NCBI RefSeq assembly: GCF_050633425.1
Contig: NZ_JBOEGM010000004.1
Span: forward strand, 186,001 to 250,000
Source: Pelagimonas sp050633425
GTDB taxonomy: Bacteria; Pseudomonadota; Alphaproteobacteria; Rhodobacterales; Rhodobacteraceae
Direction of reading: 5' to 3'
DNA: 64,000 nucleotides
Shown: positions 32,347 through 42,148 of the stretch, piece by piece
Layout of the letters: the number at the start of each line of letters is the position of its first letter
How positions within the stretch are numbered: position 1 is the stretch's first letter
Translations under genes and position numbers: made by a program
The notes under the pieces: generated by a model
The model's input: the letters and a program-made list of their open reading frames with translations, nothing else
Told to the model about the DNA's origin: nothing
Database searches by the model: none

Positions 32347-33114
32347 CTACCTAAAGGGTGTTGCCAAAAAACCGTCTAAGGCTTGAAGCCAAACGGTTAA
32401 CATCAACGGAGCAGACACAAGTAAAAAAGCAATTGCGCCGAAAGTGATCACTGGAGCACCTACAAATGCGACCATCAATTGTGGCATGGCCTTGTTAATA
32501 ACTCCCAACGTAAGATTGTAGAGAACTGACAGGACGACAAACGGCGCTGCAAGGGTAAAGGCCAGCGCAAAGCATTTGGCAATTCTTGCGCTACCCGCTT
32601 CCGCAACATCGGCCGGATTTGGGAACGCTAAGGCAGGAAGAATCTCATATGACAGTATTAAAAATGCGGCAGCCTTGACATGAAACCCTGTGACCATCAG
32701 CAAAGCCAAAGCAGCCAAAGCAAGTATATTGCCGACGGCTGGTAACGGGTCGAGTCCGGACTGCCCCAACAATTGGGATAGGGACGTTGATTGGGCAGCG
32801 ATTGCCCCAGCGGTTTGAATGGCAAGCATAAATGTCCGTAGAATCATGCCCAAAAATAAGCCGGATAGAGTTTCCGTCGCCAAGGCCCGAAAAAACACTC
32901 GCAAACTTGGCTCCGGTACCACAAAAGTTGACGTAACCACTGGCGTCAGTGCAACGGTCAAGAGCAGCGCAACAACCAACCGAATTCTCGTTGAGATCAT
33001 CTGTTCACCCAGTGCCGGCATGACAGATACCGCAGCCGCGACCCGTAGAAAGACAATTAGCGAGACCCAGCCAGTGAGCGAAACCTGTTCAACCAAAGGC
33101 AACAGACCGTTCAC
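32347..33114 (-). CDS. fliR: flagellar export gate protein FliR
   Basis: FliR is a membrane subunit of the FliP-FliQ-FliR gate. The 255-residue product has about six hydrophobic segments and the motifs FLRVAAAVSVMPALGEQMISTRIR near the N-terminus and TLSGLFLGMILRTFMLAIQTAGAIAAQSTSLS in the middle. It starts with GTG at 33114, overlapping the flhA stop (GTGA). The order flhA-fliR-flhB on one transcript is common in alphaproteobacteria. Confidence 0.95.
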   Translation of the reverse strand: MNGLLPLVEQVSLTGWVSLIVFLRVAAAVSVMPALGEQMISTRIRLVVALLLTVALTPVVTSTFVVPEPSLRVFFRALATETLSGLFLGMILRTFMLAIQTAGAIAAQSTSLSQLLGQSGLDPLPAVGNILALAALALLMVTGFHVKAAAFLILSYEILPALAFPNPADVAEAGSARIAKCFALAFTLAAPFVVLSVLYNLTLGVINKAMPQLMVAFVGAPVITFGAIAFLLVSAPLMLTVWLQALDGFLATPFR

Positions 33115-35192
33115 GCCGCCACCACTCCGACCAAGGTGGGATTGGCCTCCACACCTATTTCTTCAAAAGACATTACCGGGTTTGTGATTCCCTTAGCGGC
33201 CATTACCGTACGCAAAAACCGTCTTCGCCGCGCAGATGTAACAACCGCAGGCATCATACCTCGGCTCCCTGCCTCTCCGATCTGGTTGGCAAGACCATTG
33301 GTAAGCGCTTCAAAACGATCGGGTGGTAGGGCAACATCCAACGCACCCTGGCCGCCATCGATCTGGTAGGTCATGAAGGTTTCTTCCCACTCAGGCGCAA
33401 GTTGAATCAAGGGAATGGTGCCGTCTTCCCGGCGCATTCCTGCGACCAACTGAAACCCGATCCTCTGCCGAACATGTTCACAAATCAACTCTGGTCTGGT
33501 TTGCTGACCGCGCATTTCTGAAATAGCTTCCAAAATTAGCGGCAAGTTTCGGATGGATACTTGCTCATCTAGTAATAACCTTAATACTTGATGGAGCGTG
33601 TCAGTTTGAACCTTCTCGGGAATGAGCTCATCAATCAGTTTTTGGTTGGCTTCTGCACGAACTGGATTCGTCAGATTTACCATTTCGTCCAGCAACCTAC
33701 GCAACGCTTTTAGGGTTAAAAGCCGCCCAAAATTACGGCGGATAACCTCAAGCAAATGAGTTGCCAACACTTCGGCTGGAGAAACAATTGTTACGCCTGT
33801 AATCGCCGCGCGTTCTTGATCTTCCGGCCGAATCCAGCGTGCCGGAGCGCCGTAAACAGGTTCGGTAACATCTTCTCCGCTCGGAAGGGCATTGTCCTCT
33901 TCGGGAACCAAAGCCAGAACCAGATCTGAACTCAACACTCCCTTTGCCATCTCAACCCCATGTATACGAATAACATAGGTTCCGGTCGGAAGTGCCGATG
34001 CATCTGTTAGTCGGATTTCGGGTAATATTAGCCCAAAGTTTGAAGCGATGTGGTTCCGCATGTTCGCAATACGCACATCCAAACCGGTACCAGGGTCCAA
34101 TGCCATGTTTACCAAATCAGGAGCAAATTCGACGTGAATATCATCCAAATCCAGAACATCGCCCATGGGACGCACAGCCGGCTCTATTGGCGCGTCAACT
34201 TGATCCTCCGACTCGTTTTCTTGAGGTTTATTTTTACTTAACCACCAAGCCGAGGCACCCAAAAGACCTGCACCCGCTATAAACGGAATAAAGGGCAGGC
34301 CAGGAACCAATGCGAATAGAGCCATTAGAACCGCAACGGTCGATAAAGCGGCTGGATGTCGTCCAAGTTGTCCAACAACCGCAACATCTGCGGCGACATT
34401 TGAACCGCCTCTCGCGAGCAACAAACCAGCGGCTATCGAAATAATAACTGCGGGAATTTGGGACACCAAACCGTCGCCCACGGTCAGAATAGCGTATGTT
34501 TCCATAGCGCTAGACAAAGGCATTCCATGCACGACCACACCCATAATCATGCCCATAACCAAGTTTAGAGCCGTGATTAGGAGTCCAGCAACAGCGTCCC
34601 CCTTGACAAACTTTGATGCACCGTCGAGCGAACCAAAGAACGTTGTTTCTTGCTGTTCTGTTTCCCGTCTGAGTTTTGCTTCAGCGTGGTCAATGGCACC
34701 CGCAGACATATCTGCGTCGATAGCCAATTGCTTCCCTGGCATCGCATCTAGAGCAAATCTAGCGGAAACTTCCGCCATTCTAGCAGAACCCTTGGTAATA
34801 ACTGCGAAATTTACAATCATCAAAACCCCGAAAACTACGAGGCCTAAGAATACGCTACCGCCCATAACAAAGCTGGCAAAACCCTGTATCACTTCGCCTG
34901 CCGCATGAGTTCCAGTATGCCCTTGACCGATGATAAGCTTAGTCGAACTTACGTTAAGTGACAGTCGAAGCATCAAAGACGTCAAAAGGATGGTTGGAAA
35001 GGCAGAAAAATCCAATGGACGTTCAATAAACAACGTTACTGTAAATATTAAAATTGCTAGTCCAAACGATGCTGCTAATCCAACGTCCAATACCCATGAT
35101 GGTACCGGCAAAATCATCATGACAATAACGGCCATAAGAGCCAGCGACATGAGGATAGTAGGATTGAACAAAGACGAGGCTCTACTTCCCAT
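33111..35192 (-). CDS. flhA: flagellar export protein FlhA
   Basis: FlhA is the large export-gate subunit that uses the proton gradient and docks chaperone-substrate complexes. The 693 residues have eight hydrophobic segments in the first 320, with the conserved cytoplasmic loop KGSARMAEVSARFALDAMPGKQLAIDADMSAGAIDHAEAKLRRE (FHIPEP family), then a soluble C-terminal half with RPELICEHVRQRIGFQLV. AGGAGG precedes the ATG. The 189 bases upstream (35193-35381) contain no gene; GTTAAC near 35317 is half of a possible CtrA site. Confidence 0.96.
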   Translation of the reverse strand: MGSRASSLFNPTILMSLALMAVIVMMILPVPSWVLDVGLAASFGLAILIFTVTLFIERPLDFSAFPTILLTSLMLRLSLNVSSTKLIIGQGHTGTHAAGEVIQGFASFVMGGSVFLGLVVFGVLMIVNFAVITKGSARMAEVSARFALDAMPGKQLAIDADMSAGAIDHAEAKLRRETEQQETTFFGSLDGASKFVKGDAVAGLLITALNLVMGMIMGVVVHGMPLSSAMETYAILTVGDGLVSQIPAVIISIAAGLLLARGGSNVAADVAVVGQLGRHPAALSTVAVLMALFALVPGLPFIPFIAGAGLLGASAWWLSKNKPQENESEDQVDAPIEPAVRPMGDVLDLDDIHVEFAPDLVNMALDPGTGLDVRIANMRNHIASNFGLILPEIRLTDASALPTGTYVIRIHGVEMAKGVLSSDLVLALVPEEDNALPSGEDVTEPVYGAPARWIRPEDQERAAITGVTIVSPAEVLATHLLEVIRRNFGRLLTLKALRRLLDEMVNLTNPVRAEANQKLIDELIPEKVQTDTLHQVLRLLLDEQVSIRNLPLILEAISEMRGQQTRPELICEHVRQRIGFQLVAGMRREDGTIPLIQLAPEWEETFMTYQIDGGQGALDVALPPDRFEALTNGLANQIGEAGSRGMMPAVVTSARRRRFLRTVMAAKGITNPVMSFEEIGVEANPTLVGVVAA

Positions 35193-35381
35193 TGTAGACC
35201 TCCTGATGTCCAGTACTTATCCCGATGAAAAATTTCACTGAGCCGGTAAGGCTTTTTTCGAAGAAAGTAATTCTCAATAGAGGATACTTGTATCGCCGAC
35301 ACTTCGACTTCATAGTGTTAACTCCCGATTCTCAGCTTCACTAAACTTGACGGAAGTACGTTTATTTTTAGTAAGTTTTTC

Positions 35382-37598
35382 CTAGTTAACCGATGCGAGC
35401 TCTGTTGCGTCAAGCATGTTCAATATGGTCGCTCGAACATCAGAGCTCTGAGCTTGCAGTCTTTCTATTTCTTCAAGATCAATGTCATCGAAGCTTGGTG
35501 TAACCCGTTCTTGCGAGAGAAACTGTGCCGCCGACGAAAGAGGATCATCTTTCTGTTCCGAAACACGCCCCCAGTTTCCAGACAACCATGCCTGAGTTAG
35601 ACCGCTCGTTTCTTCTCCTAGTTCGTCATATATTGCACGCGCGTATTCGTGATCTCCCATTTTGCTTCTAGCCAAAGCTCGTAACAACGCTACATTTTCC
35701 CCCTTCAATCCAATCAGAAGAATTTCAGCTTCCTCTGGCCTAGAGAGGCTGATAAGAGCTTTGGCCTTGGCAACTTGGATTTCACGAAACAGTTCCGGGT
35801 CTTGGATTTCTTCCAGTGTAGTTAGAGACGCGTCGGGTAGGCCCATTTTTAGCACACGCTCCGCCGCAAGAAGTAGCGTTGAACTTCGTAGTTTCTCTTG
35901 CATTTTGGGAACTTCGTAGAAAAAATATTTCAAGAATGGTAAATCTTCTGAATTTTGAAAAATTGCTTCAAATGTGTCATTCGTTGAATCAATCAAAAGC
36001 TCCTCTGATATCCCGTCAACACTGTTTAAAACACTTAAGGCATCATCAAACTCGTTATTTAGCACCAAAGAGCGCAAATGTGCCTGCCACAATTCTGGGC
36101 CACTATCCGAATTTCGCAGTTCTGTTGAATAGGCGCCCGACAATTCTACGATTCTCTCAGGAACACGCTCCCCGCTTTCGCGAGCTAGTTCCACCTTCGC
36201 CGCAATTGCCGATGCTGTCTCCGGACCATCAGAAATACTCAATTGAGACAACGCTGCATTCGCTTGTTCTTGGTTTCCCTCTAGGAGATCTAGCTGTGCC
36301 TTGCCCAACAGTATGCTTTCAGTCTCGTGACCAGTTGAGCGTTCTAACCGACGTAATAATGATTTTGCCACCCCAGTAAACCCGGAGTTCGTGAGTTTCT
36401 GTGCTAATAGAGGCCCCACATGCAACTTTAGGTGTTTTGGTAAAATCTCAAATGCTTGAAGAAGAAATGAATCATTTATCACCGAACTGGGCAAAAGGTT
36501 TTGCCCGTCCAAAACGGCCCACATGACCGAATAGCTCTCGCAATTGAGTTGTGATGCAAAATATTGAGATGGATCACTTTCGCCATCTATCAAATAACTC
36601 AATGCCAGTAAAGCCGGGTCAAGGTTGCCCCCTTCAGTGATCAGTACTGACCTCGCCTCAGCCCCGAAACCAAAAAATAGCAAGCTTTGAACGTAGCTGA
36701 TAAGAGCATTTTTGTTTATTCGATCAAACTCACCAAACATTGCCCCGCGCCTTGTTGCTAGTAGTAAGCTGATCTCAGACTGATCCTCGCCCCACTTTGA
36801 TAAATCAACCGTGTGGCTTTGCGTGCATTGGCGACCTCCAATTGATACCCTGCCTTTTTCTGAGAAATCTCTTTCAACTTCATCGTCAAGCCTAATAGTT
36901 CCTACAGTATTCTGAGCGTCGATATCATTTAGATCAAATTCAGCCCTTCTTGTCGGGCGTCCGAGCGATTGCGATGGATCAAGCAGTCCTTGTGTTGCGG
37001 CACTAGCGACATCAACAAAAACTTGACCTCTAACCTGTGCAGATACTTCTGCCGAACGTGCCTCTTCGTTTACGGCTGGGAAACCTTCCAGTTGCTCCGA
37101 AAACACCGGGAGGTTTAACGTCGATAAGGAGGTATCTCTTTTCAATGGCCCAATACGAGCGCCATCCCCGAGCCAAAGTTTTGACAAATCTGTTTGCGGC
37201 TGCGCAGCGGTATCTTTTGCACTTACGTTGGAATTAACCACGTTGTTCTTAATGTCGATGACCAACATACTATTGCGCAATAAAAACCCACTTGCAAAAC
37301 AATCGCAGGCGAGGTGAATATCTATACTGGATGAATTTTCTAAGGGCACCATCCCTAGAACTCTGTCCTTATTGATTTTGTCGAAGACCAGACTTGTATT
37401 GTATCCAGATATGGATCTATCCAATGTCAATCGAACAAAATTCGTTTCTGTGTTTGGAGCTAACGTCCAGGTGGTTTCCGCAGGCACATCAAAGACAAGA
37501 CGTGTAAAATCGCCGTGCTCTCCACTCCTTACCGCAATAATTTGCGCGCTGGCACTTTGAAAGGCTAGAGTTAAAAGAAGTGTCAGTAAAAGCCGCAT
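35382..37598 (-). CDS. unrecognised exported protein coupled to motA
   Basis: I do not recognise this 738-residue protein by name. It has a signal peptide (MRLLLTLLLTLAFQSASAQ) and an N-terminal beta-rich part resembling an AMIN domain (IIAVRSGEHGDFTRLVFDVPAETTW, about 20-115). The C-terminal half, about 290-720, is long and helical with TPR-like repeats (for example LLRRLERSTGHETESILLGKAQLDLLEGNQEQANAALSQL). It should be periplasmic. Its start overlaps the motA stop by one base (TAATG), so it is made with MotA. Rhizobial MotC, a periplasmic motility protein near mot genes, is a possible analogue. Composition is more AT-rich than that of its neighbours. Confidence 0.75.
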   Translation of the reverse strand: MRLLLTLLLTLAFQSASAQIIAVRSGEHGDFTRLVFDVPAETTWTLAPNTETNFVRLTLDRSISGYNTSLVFDKINKDRVLGMVPLENSSSIDIHLACDCFASGFLLRNSMLVIDIKNNVVNSNVSAKDTAAQPQTDLSKLWLGDGARIGPLKRDTSLSTLNLPVFSEQLEGFPAVNEEARSAEVSAQVRGQVFVDVASAATQGLLDPSQSLGRPTRRAEFDLNDIDAQNTVGTIRLDDEVERDFSEKGRVSIGGRQCTQSHTVDLSKWGEDQSEISLLLATRRGAMFGEFDRINKNALISYVQSLLFFGFGAEARSVLITEGGNLDPALLALSYLIDGESDPSQYFASQLNCESYSVMWAVLDGQNLLPSSVINDSFLLQAFEILPKHLKLHVGPLLAQKLTNSGFTGVAKSLLRRLERSTGHETESILLGKAQLDLLEGNQEQANAALSQLSISDGPETASAIAAKVELARESGERVPERIVELSGAYSTELRNSDSGPELWQAHLRSLVLNNEFDDALSVLNSVDGISEELLIDSTNDTFEAIFQNSEDLPFLKYFFYEVPKMQEKLRSSTLLLAAERVLKMGLPDASLTTLEEIQDPELFREIQVAKAKALISLSRPEEAEILLIGLKGENVALLRALARSKMGDHEYARAIYDELGEETSGLTQAWLSGNWGRVSEQKDDPLSSAAQFLSQERVTPSFDDIDLEEIERLQAQSSDVRATILNMLDATELASVN

Positions 37599-38467
37599 TA
37601 AGCCGCCTCCTGCTTAACTGACTTCAATGCTTCTTCGAGATCTTCAAAGCTTGGTCGGTAGTGCGATGGAGTGTTTTGCCTACCGACCTCAATGCAAATG
37701 TTTGTTGCGTGGTTGTGCAGGTTTGCAACTAATACTTCGCGAATCAAATGATAGAAATGCAAATCATCATCCACAACCGCTTTGACTTTGGAAGCGAATG
37801 GCGCGACCAAGCCATACGCTAGGAAAACACCCAGGAAGGTCCCAACCAACGCGCCGCCAATCATCTTTCCGAGCACTTCAGGTGGCTGGTCAATGGAAGC
37901 CATTGTTTTGATGACACCTAAAACCGCAGCAACAATTCCCAATGCGGGAAGCGCATCAGCCATTGACTGCAACGCGTGACTTGAGTGCTGCGCGTGGGCG
38001 GCCATTCCGTCAAGCCTTTTATCAAGAACCTCTTCGACCTGATGGGGATCATCATAGTTCATAGACACCGATCGCATAGTATCGCAAATCAGCTCCAAAG
38101 CGTGTTTGTCGGCCAATATTTTGGGATACTTCTCAAATATATTGGATTCACTCGGAGTTTCGATGTGCTCTTCAATCGCGACCGGGTTTTGGCGTGCCAA
38201 GCGAATTAATTCAAAGAGCAGACACAATAGGTCCCGGTAATCTTCGTTTTTCCACTTGGCGCCCTTAAAAACCTTCGAAATGTCCTTGAGAGAGTGTTTT
38301 ACAGTTGCGCCATCGTTACTGATCATGAAGGCACCAGCTGCGGCTCCTCCAATCATCATCATTTCGAATGGCAACGCTTTTATGATGATTCCAAGTTTAC
38401 CACCGGCGGCTACGTAACCGCCAAAAACCATTGCGAAAATCACGACAATTCCGATGATTCCCAGCAT
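37598..38467 (-). CDS. motA: flagellar motor stator protein MotA
   Basis: MotA and MotB form the proton channel of the stator. The 289-residue product has two N-terminal hydrophobic segments (about 1-27 and 30-48), a cytoplasmic loop and two more near 190-240. It carries the conserved ADALPALGIVAAVLGVIKTMASIDQPPEVLGKMIGGALVGTFLGVFLAYG. The ATG at 38467 follows GGGGAGA; an earlier TTG at 38482 lies inside that ribosome-binding site. Unusually, motB is not adjacent but about 5 kb upstream in the same minus-strand group. Confidence 0.95.
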   Translation of the reverse strand: MLGIIGIVVIFAMVFGGYVAAGGKLGIIIKALPFEMMMIGGAAAGAFMISNDGATVKHSLKDISKVFKGAKWKNEDYRDLLCLLFELIRLARQNPVAIEEHIETPSESNIFEKYPKILADKHALELICDTMRSVSMNYDDPHQVEEVLDKRLDGMAAHAQHSSHALQSMADALPALGIVAAVLGVIKTMASIDQPPEVLGKMIGGALVGTFLGVFLAYGLVAPFASKVKAVVDDDLHFYHLIREVLVANLHNHATNICIEVGRQNTPSHYRPSFEDLEEALKSVKQEAA

Positions 38468-38547
38468 GACAGATCTCCCCAAAACACGTTGAACTTAAAC
38501 TTGACAGGCGACGGTTAAGAAAACCTCTGCACAAGTCCGGGTTTTGA

Positions 38548-39651
38548 TTACATTACGACAAAATCGGCGTGCAGCGCGCCAGCGGCTTTGATGCTCTTTA
38601 GGATGTCAATCATATCTCGAGGGCTGACACCTAGGGCGTTCAAACCGGCAATCACCTCAGAAAGCGAGGTACCTTCGGGAACAACTGCTAACCCAATCCC
38701 TGGCTCTTCCTCAATCGCCGCACCCGTACGTGGGACAACAACCGTTTCGCCTTCACTGAACGGATTGGGTTGAATTGCCAGCGGCGCTTCTTCAATCCGC
38801 AAGGTTAGGTTCCCTTGGGAAACTGCAACACTTGAGATTCTGACGTCAGACCCCATCACTATAGTCCCAGATCTCTGGTCCACGACGACACGGGCTTTTC
38901 GTTGTGGTTCGACGGTTAGATTTTCGATCGCAACAACGGCCCGCGCAGGCGATCTGGCCCCAGTTTTCTCAAGATTTACCGTGATGGTTCCAGCGTCGTT
39001 CATTGTTGCAGCCCGACGTCCAATGCGGCGGTTGATGGCATCTTCGATCCTCGCTGCTGTCGTGAAATCCGGTTCTCTCAGAGCAAGTCTGAGAGACGAT
39101 AATTGTGAAAAATCGAACTCGATTTCACGCTCCACACGAGCACCGGATGGAATAACGCCAGCTGTTGGCACGCCTTGCACAACCTTCGCAGCGTCACCTT
39201 CTGCCTCAACTCCTCCGGCAATAACTGTACCCTGCGCAACCGCGTAGATCTGGCCGTCAGCTGCATTGAGCGGCGTCATAATAAGAGTTCCACCCAGCAA
39301 GCTTTTTGCATCGCCAATAGCGGAGACTGTGACATCGATTTGTCCCCCTGAACGTGCAAAGGCAGGCAGGCGGGCAGTGACAATCACAGCAGCAACGTTA
39401 CGTGGGCGAAATTGTTCGCCTGTCACATTGACCCCAAGTCGCTCTAGAATATTGGACAATATTTCTTCGGTGAACGGAGAATTTCTCAGCCCGTCACCGG
39501 TACCGTTTAACCCCACGACAAGACCATATCCGACCAAATCATTTGATCTTACGCCATCGAACTCAACAAGGTCTTTGATACGAACCGATTGCGCATTTGC
39601 AGAGCCGACAAAACTAAATGCCATCAAGAGTGCTAACATTAATCGTTTCAT
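38548..39651 (-). CDS. flgI: flagellar P-ring protein FlgI
   Basis: FlgI builds the periplasmic P ring around the rod. The 367-residue precursor has a signal peptide (MKRLMLALLMAFSFVGSANAQ), then SVRIKDLVEFDGVRSNDLVGYGLVVGLNGTGDGLRNSPFTEE and, at the end, SLSEVIAGLNALGVSPRDMIDILKSIKAAGALHADFVVM, both diagnostic. Its start overlaps the flgL stop by one base (TAATG). motA follows 80 bases downstream, enough for a promoter of its own. Confidence 0.96.
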   Translation of the reverse strand: MKRLMLALLMAFSFVGSANAQSVRIKDLVEFDGVRSNDLVGYGLVVGLNGTGDGLRNSPFTEEILSNILERLGVNVTGEQFRPRNVAAVIVTARLPAFARSGGQIDVTVSAIGDAKSLLGGTLIMTPLNAADGQIYAVAQGTVIAGGVEAEGDAAKVVQGVPTAGVIPSGARVEREIEFDFSQLSSLRLALREPDFTTAARIEDAINRRIGRRAATMNDAGTITVNLEKTGARSPARAVVAIENLTVEPQRKARVVVDQRSGTIVMGSDVRISSVAVSQGNLTLRIEEAPLAIQPNPFSEGETVVVPRTGAAIEEEPGIGLAVVPEGTSLSEVIAGLNALGVSPRDMIDILKSIKAAGALHADFVVM

Positions 39652-40649
39652 TATAGATAATCCGCCAATGACAAACGTTGAGATCTTGCAGTAATCGCAT
39701 AGAGGCTTTCGAGTTGCCCTCGTATGTTTTCGTACCGCGCGGCGGATTCATATGAATCCGCTCCGACCAGATCGAGACGTGCAAGGCTCGCAGATGCGGT
39801 TTCCGCCGAATTTCTGGTTTTGGTTTCCTCAATCCGACCTTCCAAGGCACCCAATCCAGCACGCAGTTCGACTATAGATTGTTGTGCGGCCAACAAGTCA
39901 CGACCAGATTTCGCCAAAAGTTCAACCTTGACCTCTGTGTCCAAACCAAGTGTCGTATCTGATGCCAAGGCCGCCATGGCTAGCGGTTTGAGAAGTTCCC
40001 TAAAAACCGGATCGGTCGCGCGGATATCAACGTTCGCAGTATCAGTTTCACTCAATTGAAAGGGCGCAATCCCATTATTGGATCCTTCGTAGGTCGTTGT
40101 TTCATAACTACCGCCTGCGCCAAAAAAGATATCCAATTGCGCTTCGATCCCCGCAAGGGTTGTTTGTCCGGCAAGAGCAACTTGCAAATCCGCAATCATA
40201 TCTTCGCTACTCGCAACCGCAGGCCTATCAGTGGCGGTCCCACCAAACAGCGTTCGGCCGGCAACAGATCGGTTTAAGCCGTTCATAATTTGGTCCAACG
40301 CGTTCGACGCATCATCAGACATTGTCTGAAGTAATGGATCGGTCGGCGTCAAATCTGCGGCGATTAATGTCTGCGACAACGTCTGGCTTCGTGTTTGCAT
40401 TTCGTCCAAACTGGTCTGCATTGTACTGGTAATATAGGTCGCTTCGGTAGTGTTGACCCTGTACGCATTGAGTTTCGAAAGTGTACGATCAATTTCTTGC
40501 AAACTGGACAGATCGCCATTCAAGTGTTTGGCTGAATCCTTAACAAAGCCAGTCGACACTTCGACCGCCAATTTGTCCATTTCTTCCCGCAGACGCACTT
40601 GATTGGTTCTTAAGACCAGTGATCGTGCCATATCCCCTACAGATTGCAT
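39651..40649 (-). CDS. flgL: hook-filament junction protein FlgL
   Basis: FlgL (HAP3) links hook and filament. The 332 residues have a flagellin-like N-terminal helix region (SLVLRTNQVRLREEMDKLAVEVSTGFVKDSAKHLNGDLSSLQEIDRTLSKLNAYR) and a flagellin-like C-terminal helix, with a variable middle containing the family's AGRTLFGG. No signal peptide is present, as expected for type III export. It lies 11 bases after flgK with AGGATAA before its ATG and is coupled to flgI. Confidence 0.92.
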   Translation of the reverse strand: MQSVGDMARSLVLRTNQVRLREEMDKLAVEVSTGFVKDSAKHLNGDLSSLQEIDRTLSKLNAYRVNTTEATYITSTMQTSLDEMQTRSQTLSQTLIAADLTPTDPLLQTMSDDASNALDQIMNGLNRSVAGRTLFGGTATDRPAVASSEDMIADLQVALAGQTTLAGIEAQLDIFFGAGGSYETTTYEGSNNGIAPFQLSETDTANVDIRATDPVFRELLKPLAMAALASDTTLGLDTEVKVELLAKSGRDLLAAQQSIVELRAGLGALEGRIEETKTRNSAETASASLARLDLVGADSYESAARYENIRGQLESLYAITARSQRLSLADYL

Positions 40650-40660
40650 GTTTATCCTCC

Positions 40661-42109
40661 TCAGATGGACATCAAACGTTCCATCAAGTCGTCAACGACA
40701 GACATGACTTTTGCGTTTGCGGAATATTGTTGTTCGATTTGCATGAGTCGTTGCAGCTCTTGATCTGTGTCGACCCCCTTTGACAGCTCTAGTTCGCTCA
40801 ACGCGGTGTTCTGTGACATCAGAAAGCTTTGTTCATTTTCTGCCCGAACCCGGGTACCAGCGATGTTCGATGAAAACTCCGAAATGTGGTTTACAAAACT
40901 TCGCGAAACTGAAGGAAGCGATGAAGAGCTAGGGATCGTTGAGGCTGTAAGTGCCGCAGTTATGTCTTGTAAAAGACGACCCTCACCAACTTCACCTTGT
41001 GTTGCGGCTCCAAGCCCGTCACGCAATCGCCATACAGATCCTGAACCCGGCGCAACGAGCGAATTGAGCTGAATTCGCCCTGCCAACCCTTCTTCATTCA
41101 ACGGGTCAAATGCGGCCCCACTGTCTGTGAAAAGCCCTGGATCTGTCGCACCAAGAGTCGTATCTGGGCCCGCGGGGCCAAGCCGTTCAATCAGGTCACG
41201 AGAAATCGCGTCAAGTGACGCTTGGCTTTCAACGGCGACATCGTCACGAATGGCAAACTGTGCGGCCAAACTTCCGCCCGCGAACATGCCGTTCGCAGTT
41301 GAATTCACGGCTAAACCATTGACTGTCAGGCCATTTAGATCACCCGCTGACAACGACATGCTTGCGCCAATCGCATTTACCGGCTCAAATCCGATTTCTT
41401 GCGGCGAACCATCAAGCAGCGTCGCTCCGCTGGTTGTAAAAACAGCGATGTCACCAAGTTCGCGTTCGACCACTCGCAAGGGAACAATTTCGGATATGCT
41501 GTCGAGAACCCTTGCACGTTCATCAAGCAGGGTCGCGGAATCGGAACCGGTTGAGTTGGCTTTGATTATGTTTTCGTTCAAGTCGTCCAAACGAGTCATT
41601 GCTTCGTTCAAAGACTGAACTTGATGAGAAATTGCGGTATCCGCCGCTTGCCTTGATTGTTGAATTTCATATGAAAGGTCATTCAAGCTTTGCGTGAGCG
41701 AAGTCGCCGCCGTTGCGACATTTTCCAAACGCTGTGTTGAGGCAGGATTGGTGGCCGCAGAAATAAGCGCGTTTTCAAAAGCTGTTACGCGTTCAACCAG
41801 TGCACCAGGTGTTCCTGTTTCGCCCACCAAGCTCTCAAGGCGTTTTGAATGCGCATACATACCGTTTGAATTCGCAAGTTGCGCATCCGAAACCCTTCGA
41901 TCGGCGACCAGAACCGGATCGGAATGTCGAATAACTCCAGAGATGCGCACACCCCCGGTCGTTCCAACCGCGCCGGGCGTTAGGGCCAACTCTCGTCGGC
42001 CATAACTCTCGGTTGTCGCATTGGAAATATTGGTGGAAACCATTGAGGCCGCCCGGGCATTGGCTTGTAGCCCGCTGAACGCATTATATAGAGCACCCGT
42101 AAGAGACAT
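40661..42109 (-). CDS. flgK: hook-filament junction protein FlgK
   Basis: FlgK (HAP1) forms the first junction ring on the hook. In the 482-residue product, the start has ALYNAFSGLQANARAASMVSTNISNATTESYGRRE, the FlgK form of the rod/hook motif. The end has ELELSKGVDTDQELQRLMQIEQQYSANAKVMSVVDDLMERLMSI, the usual FlgK C-terminus. AAGGAGG stands before the ATG at 42109. A palindrome spanning the flgE stop codon separates it from flgE upstream. It is the presumed client of the flgN-like gene. Confidence 0.95.
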   Translation of the reverse strand: MSLTGALYNAFSGLQANARAASMVSTNISNATTESYGRRELALTPGAVGTTGGVRISGVIRHSDPVLVADRRVSDAQLANSNGMYAHSKRLESLVGETGTPGALVERVTAFENALISAATNPASTQRLENVATAATSLTQSLNDLSYEIQQSRQAADTAISHQVQSLNEAMTRLDDLNENIIKANSTGSDSATLLDERARVLDSISEIVPLRVVERELGDIAVFTTSGATLLDGSPQEIGFEPVNAIGASMSLSAGDLNGLTVNGLAVNSTANGMFAGGSLAAQFAIRDDVAVESQASLDAISRDLIERLGPAGPDTTLGATDPGLFTDSGAAFDPLNEEGLAGRIQLNSLVAPGSGSVWRLRDGLGAATQGEVGEGRLLQDITAALTASTIPSSSSLPSVSRSFVNHISEFSSNIAGTRVRAENEQSFLMSQNTALSELELSKGVDTDQELQRLMQIEQQYSANAKVMSVVDDLMERLMSI

Positions 42110-42130
42110 GTAACGACCTCCTTCAAAGGT

Positions 42131-42148
42131 CTAACGGTGAACCGTTAG
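42131..42148 (-). repeat. perfect palindrome over the flgE stop codon
   Basis: CTAACGGT and ACCGTTAG flank two bases. The palindrome includes the flgE stop codon (42145-42147) and lies 22 bases before flgK. In RNA it folds to a short hairpin at the flgE-flgK boundary, or in DNA it may bind a dimeric protein. There is no T run. Confidence 0.55.
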
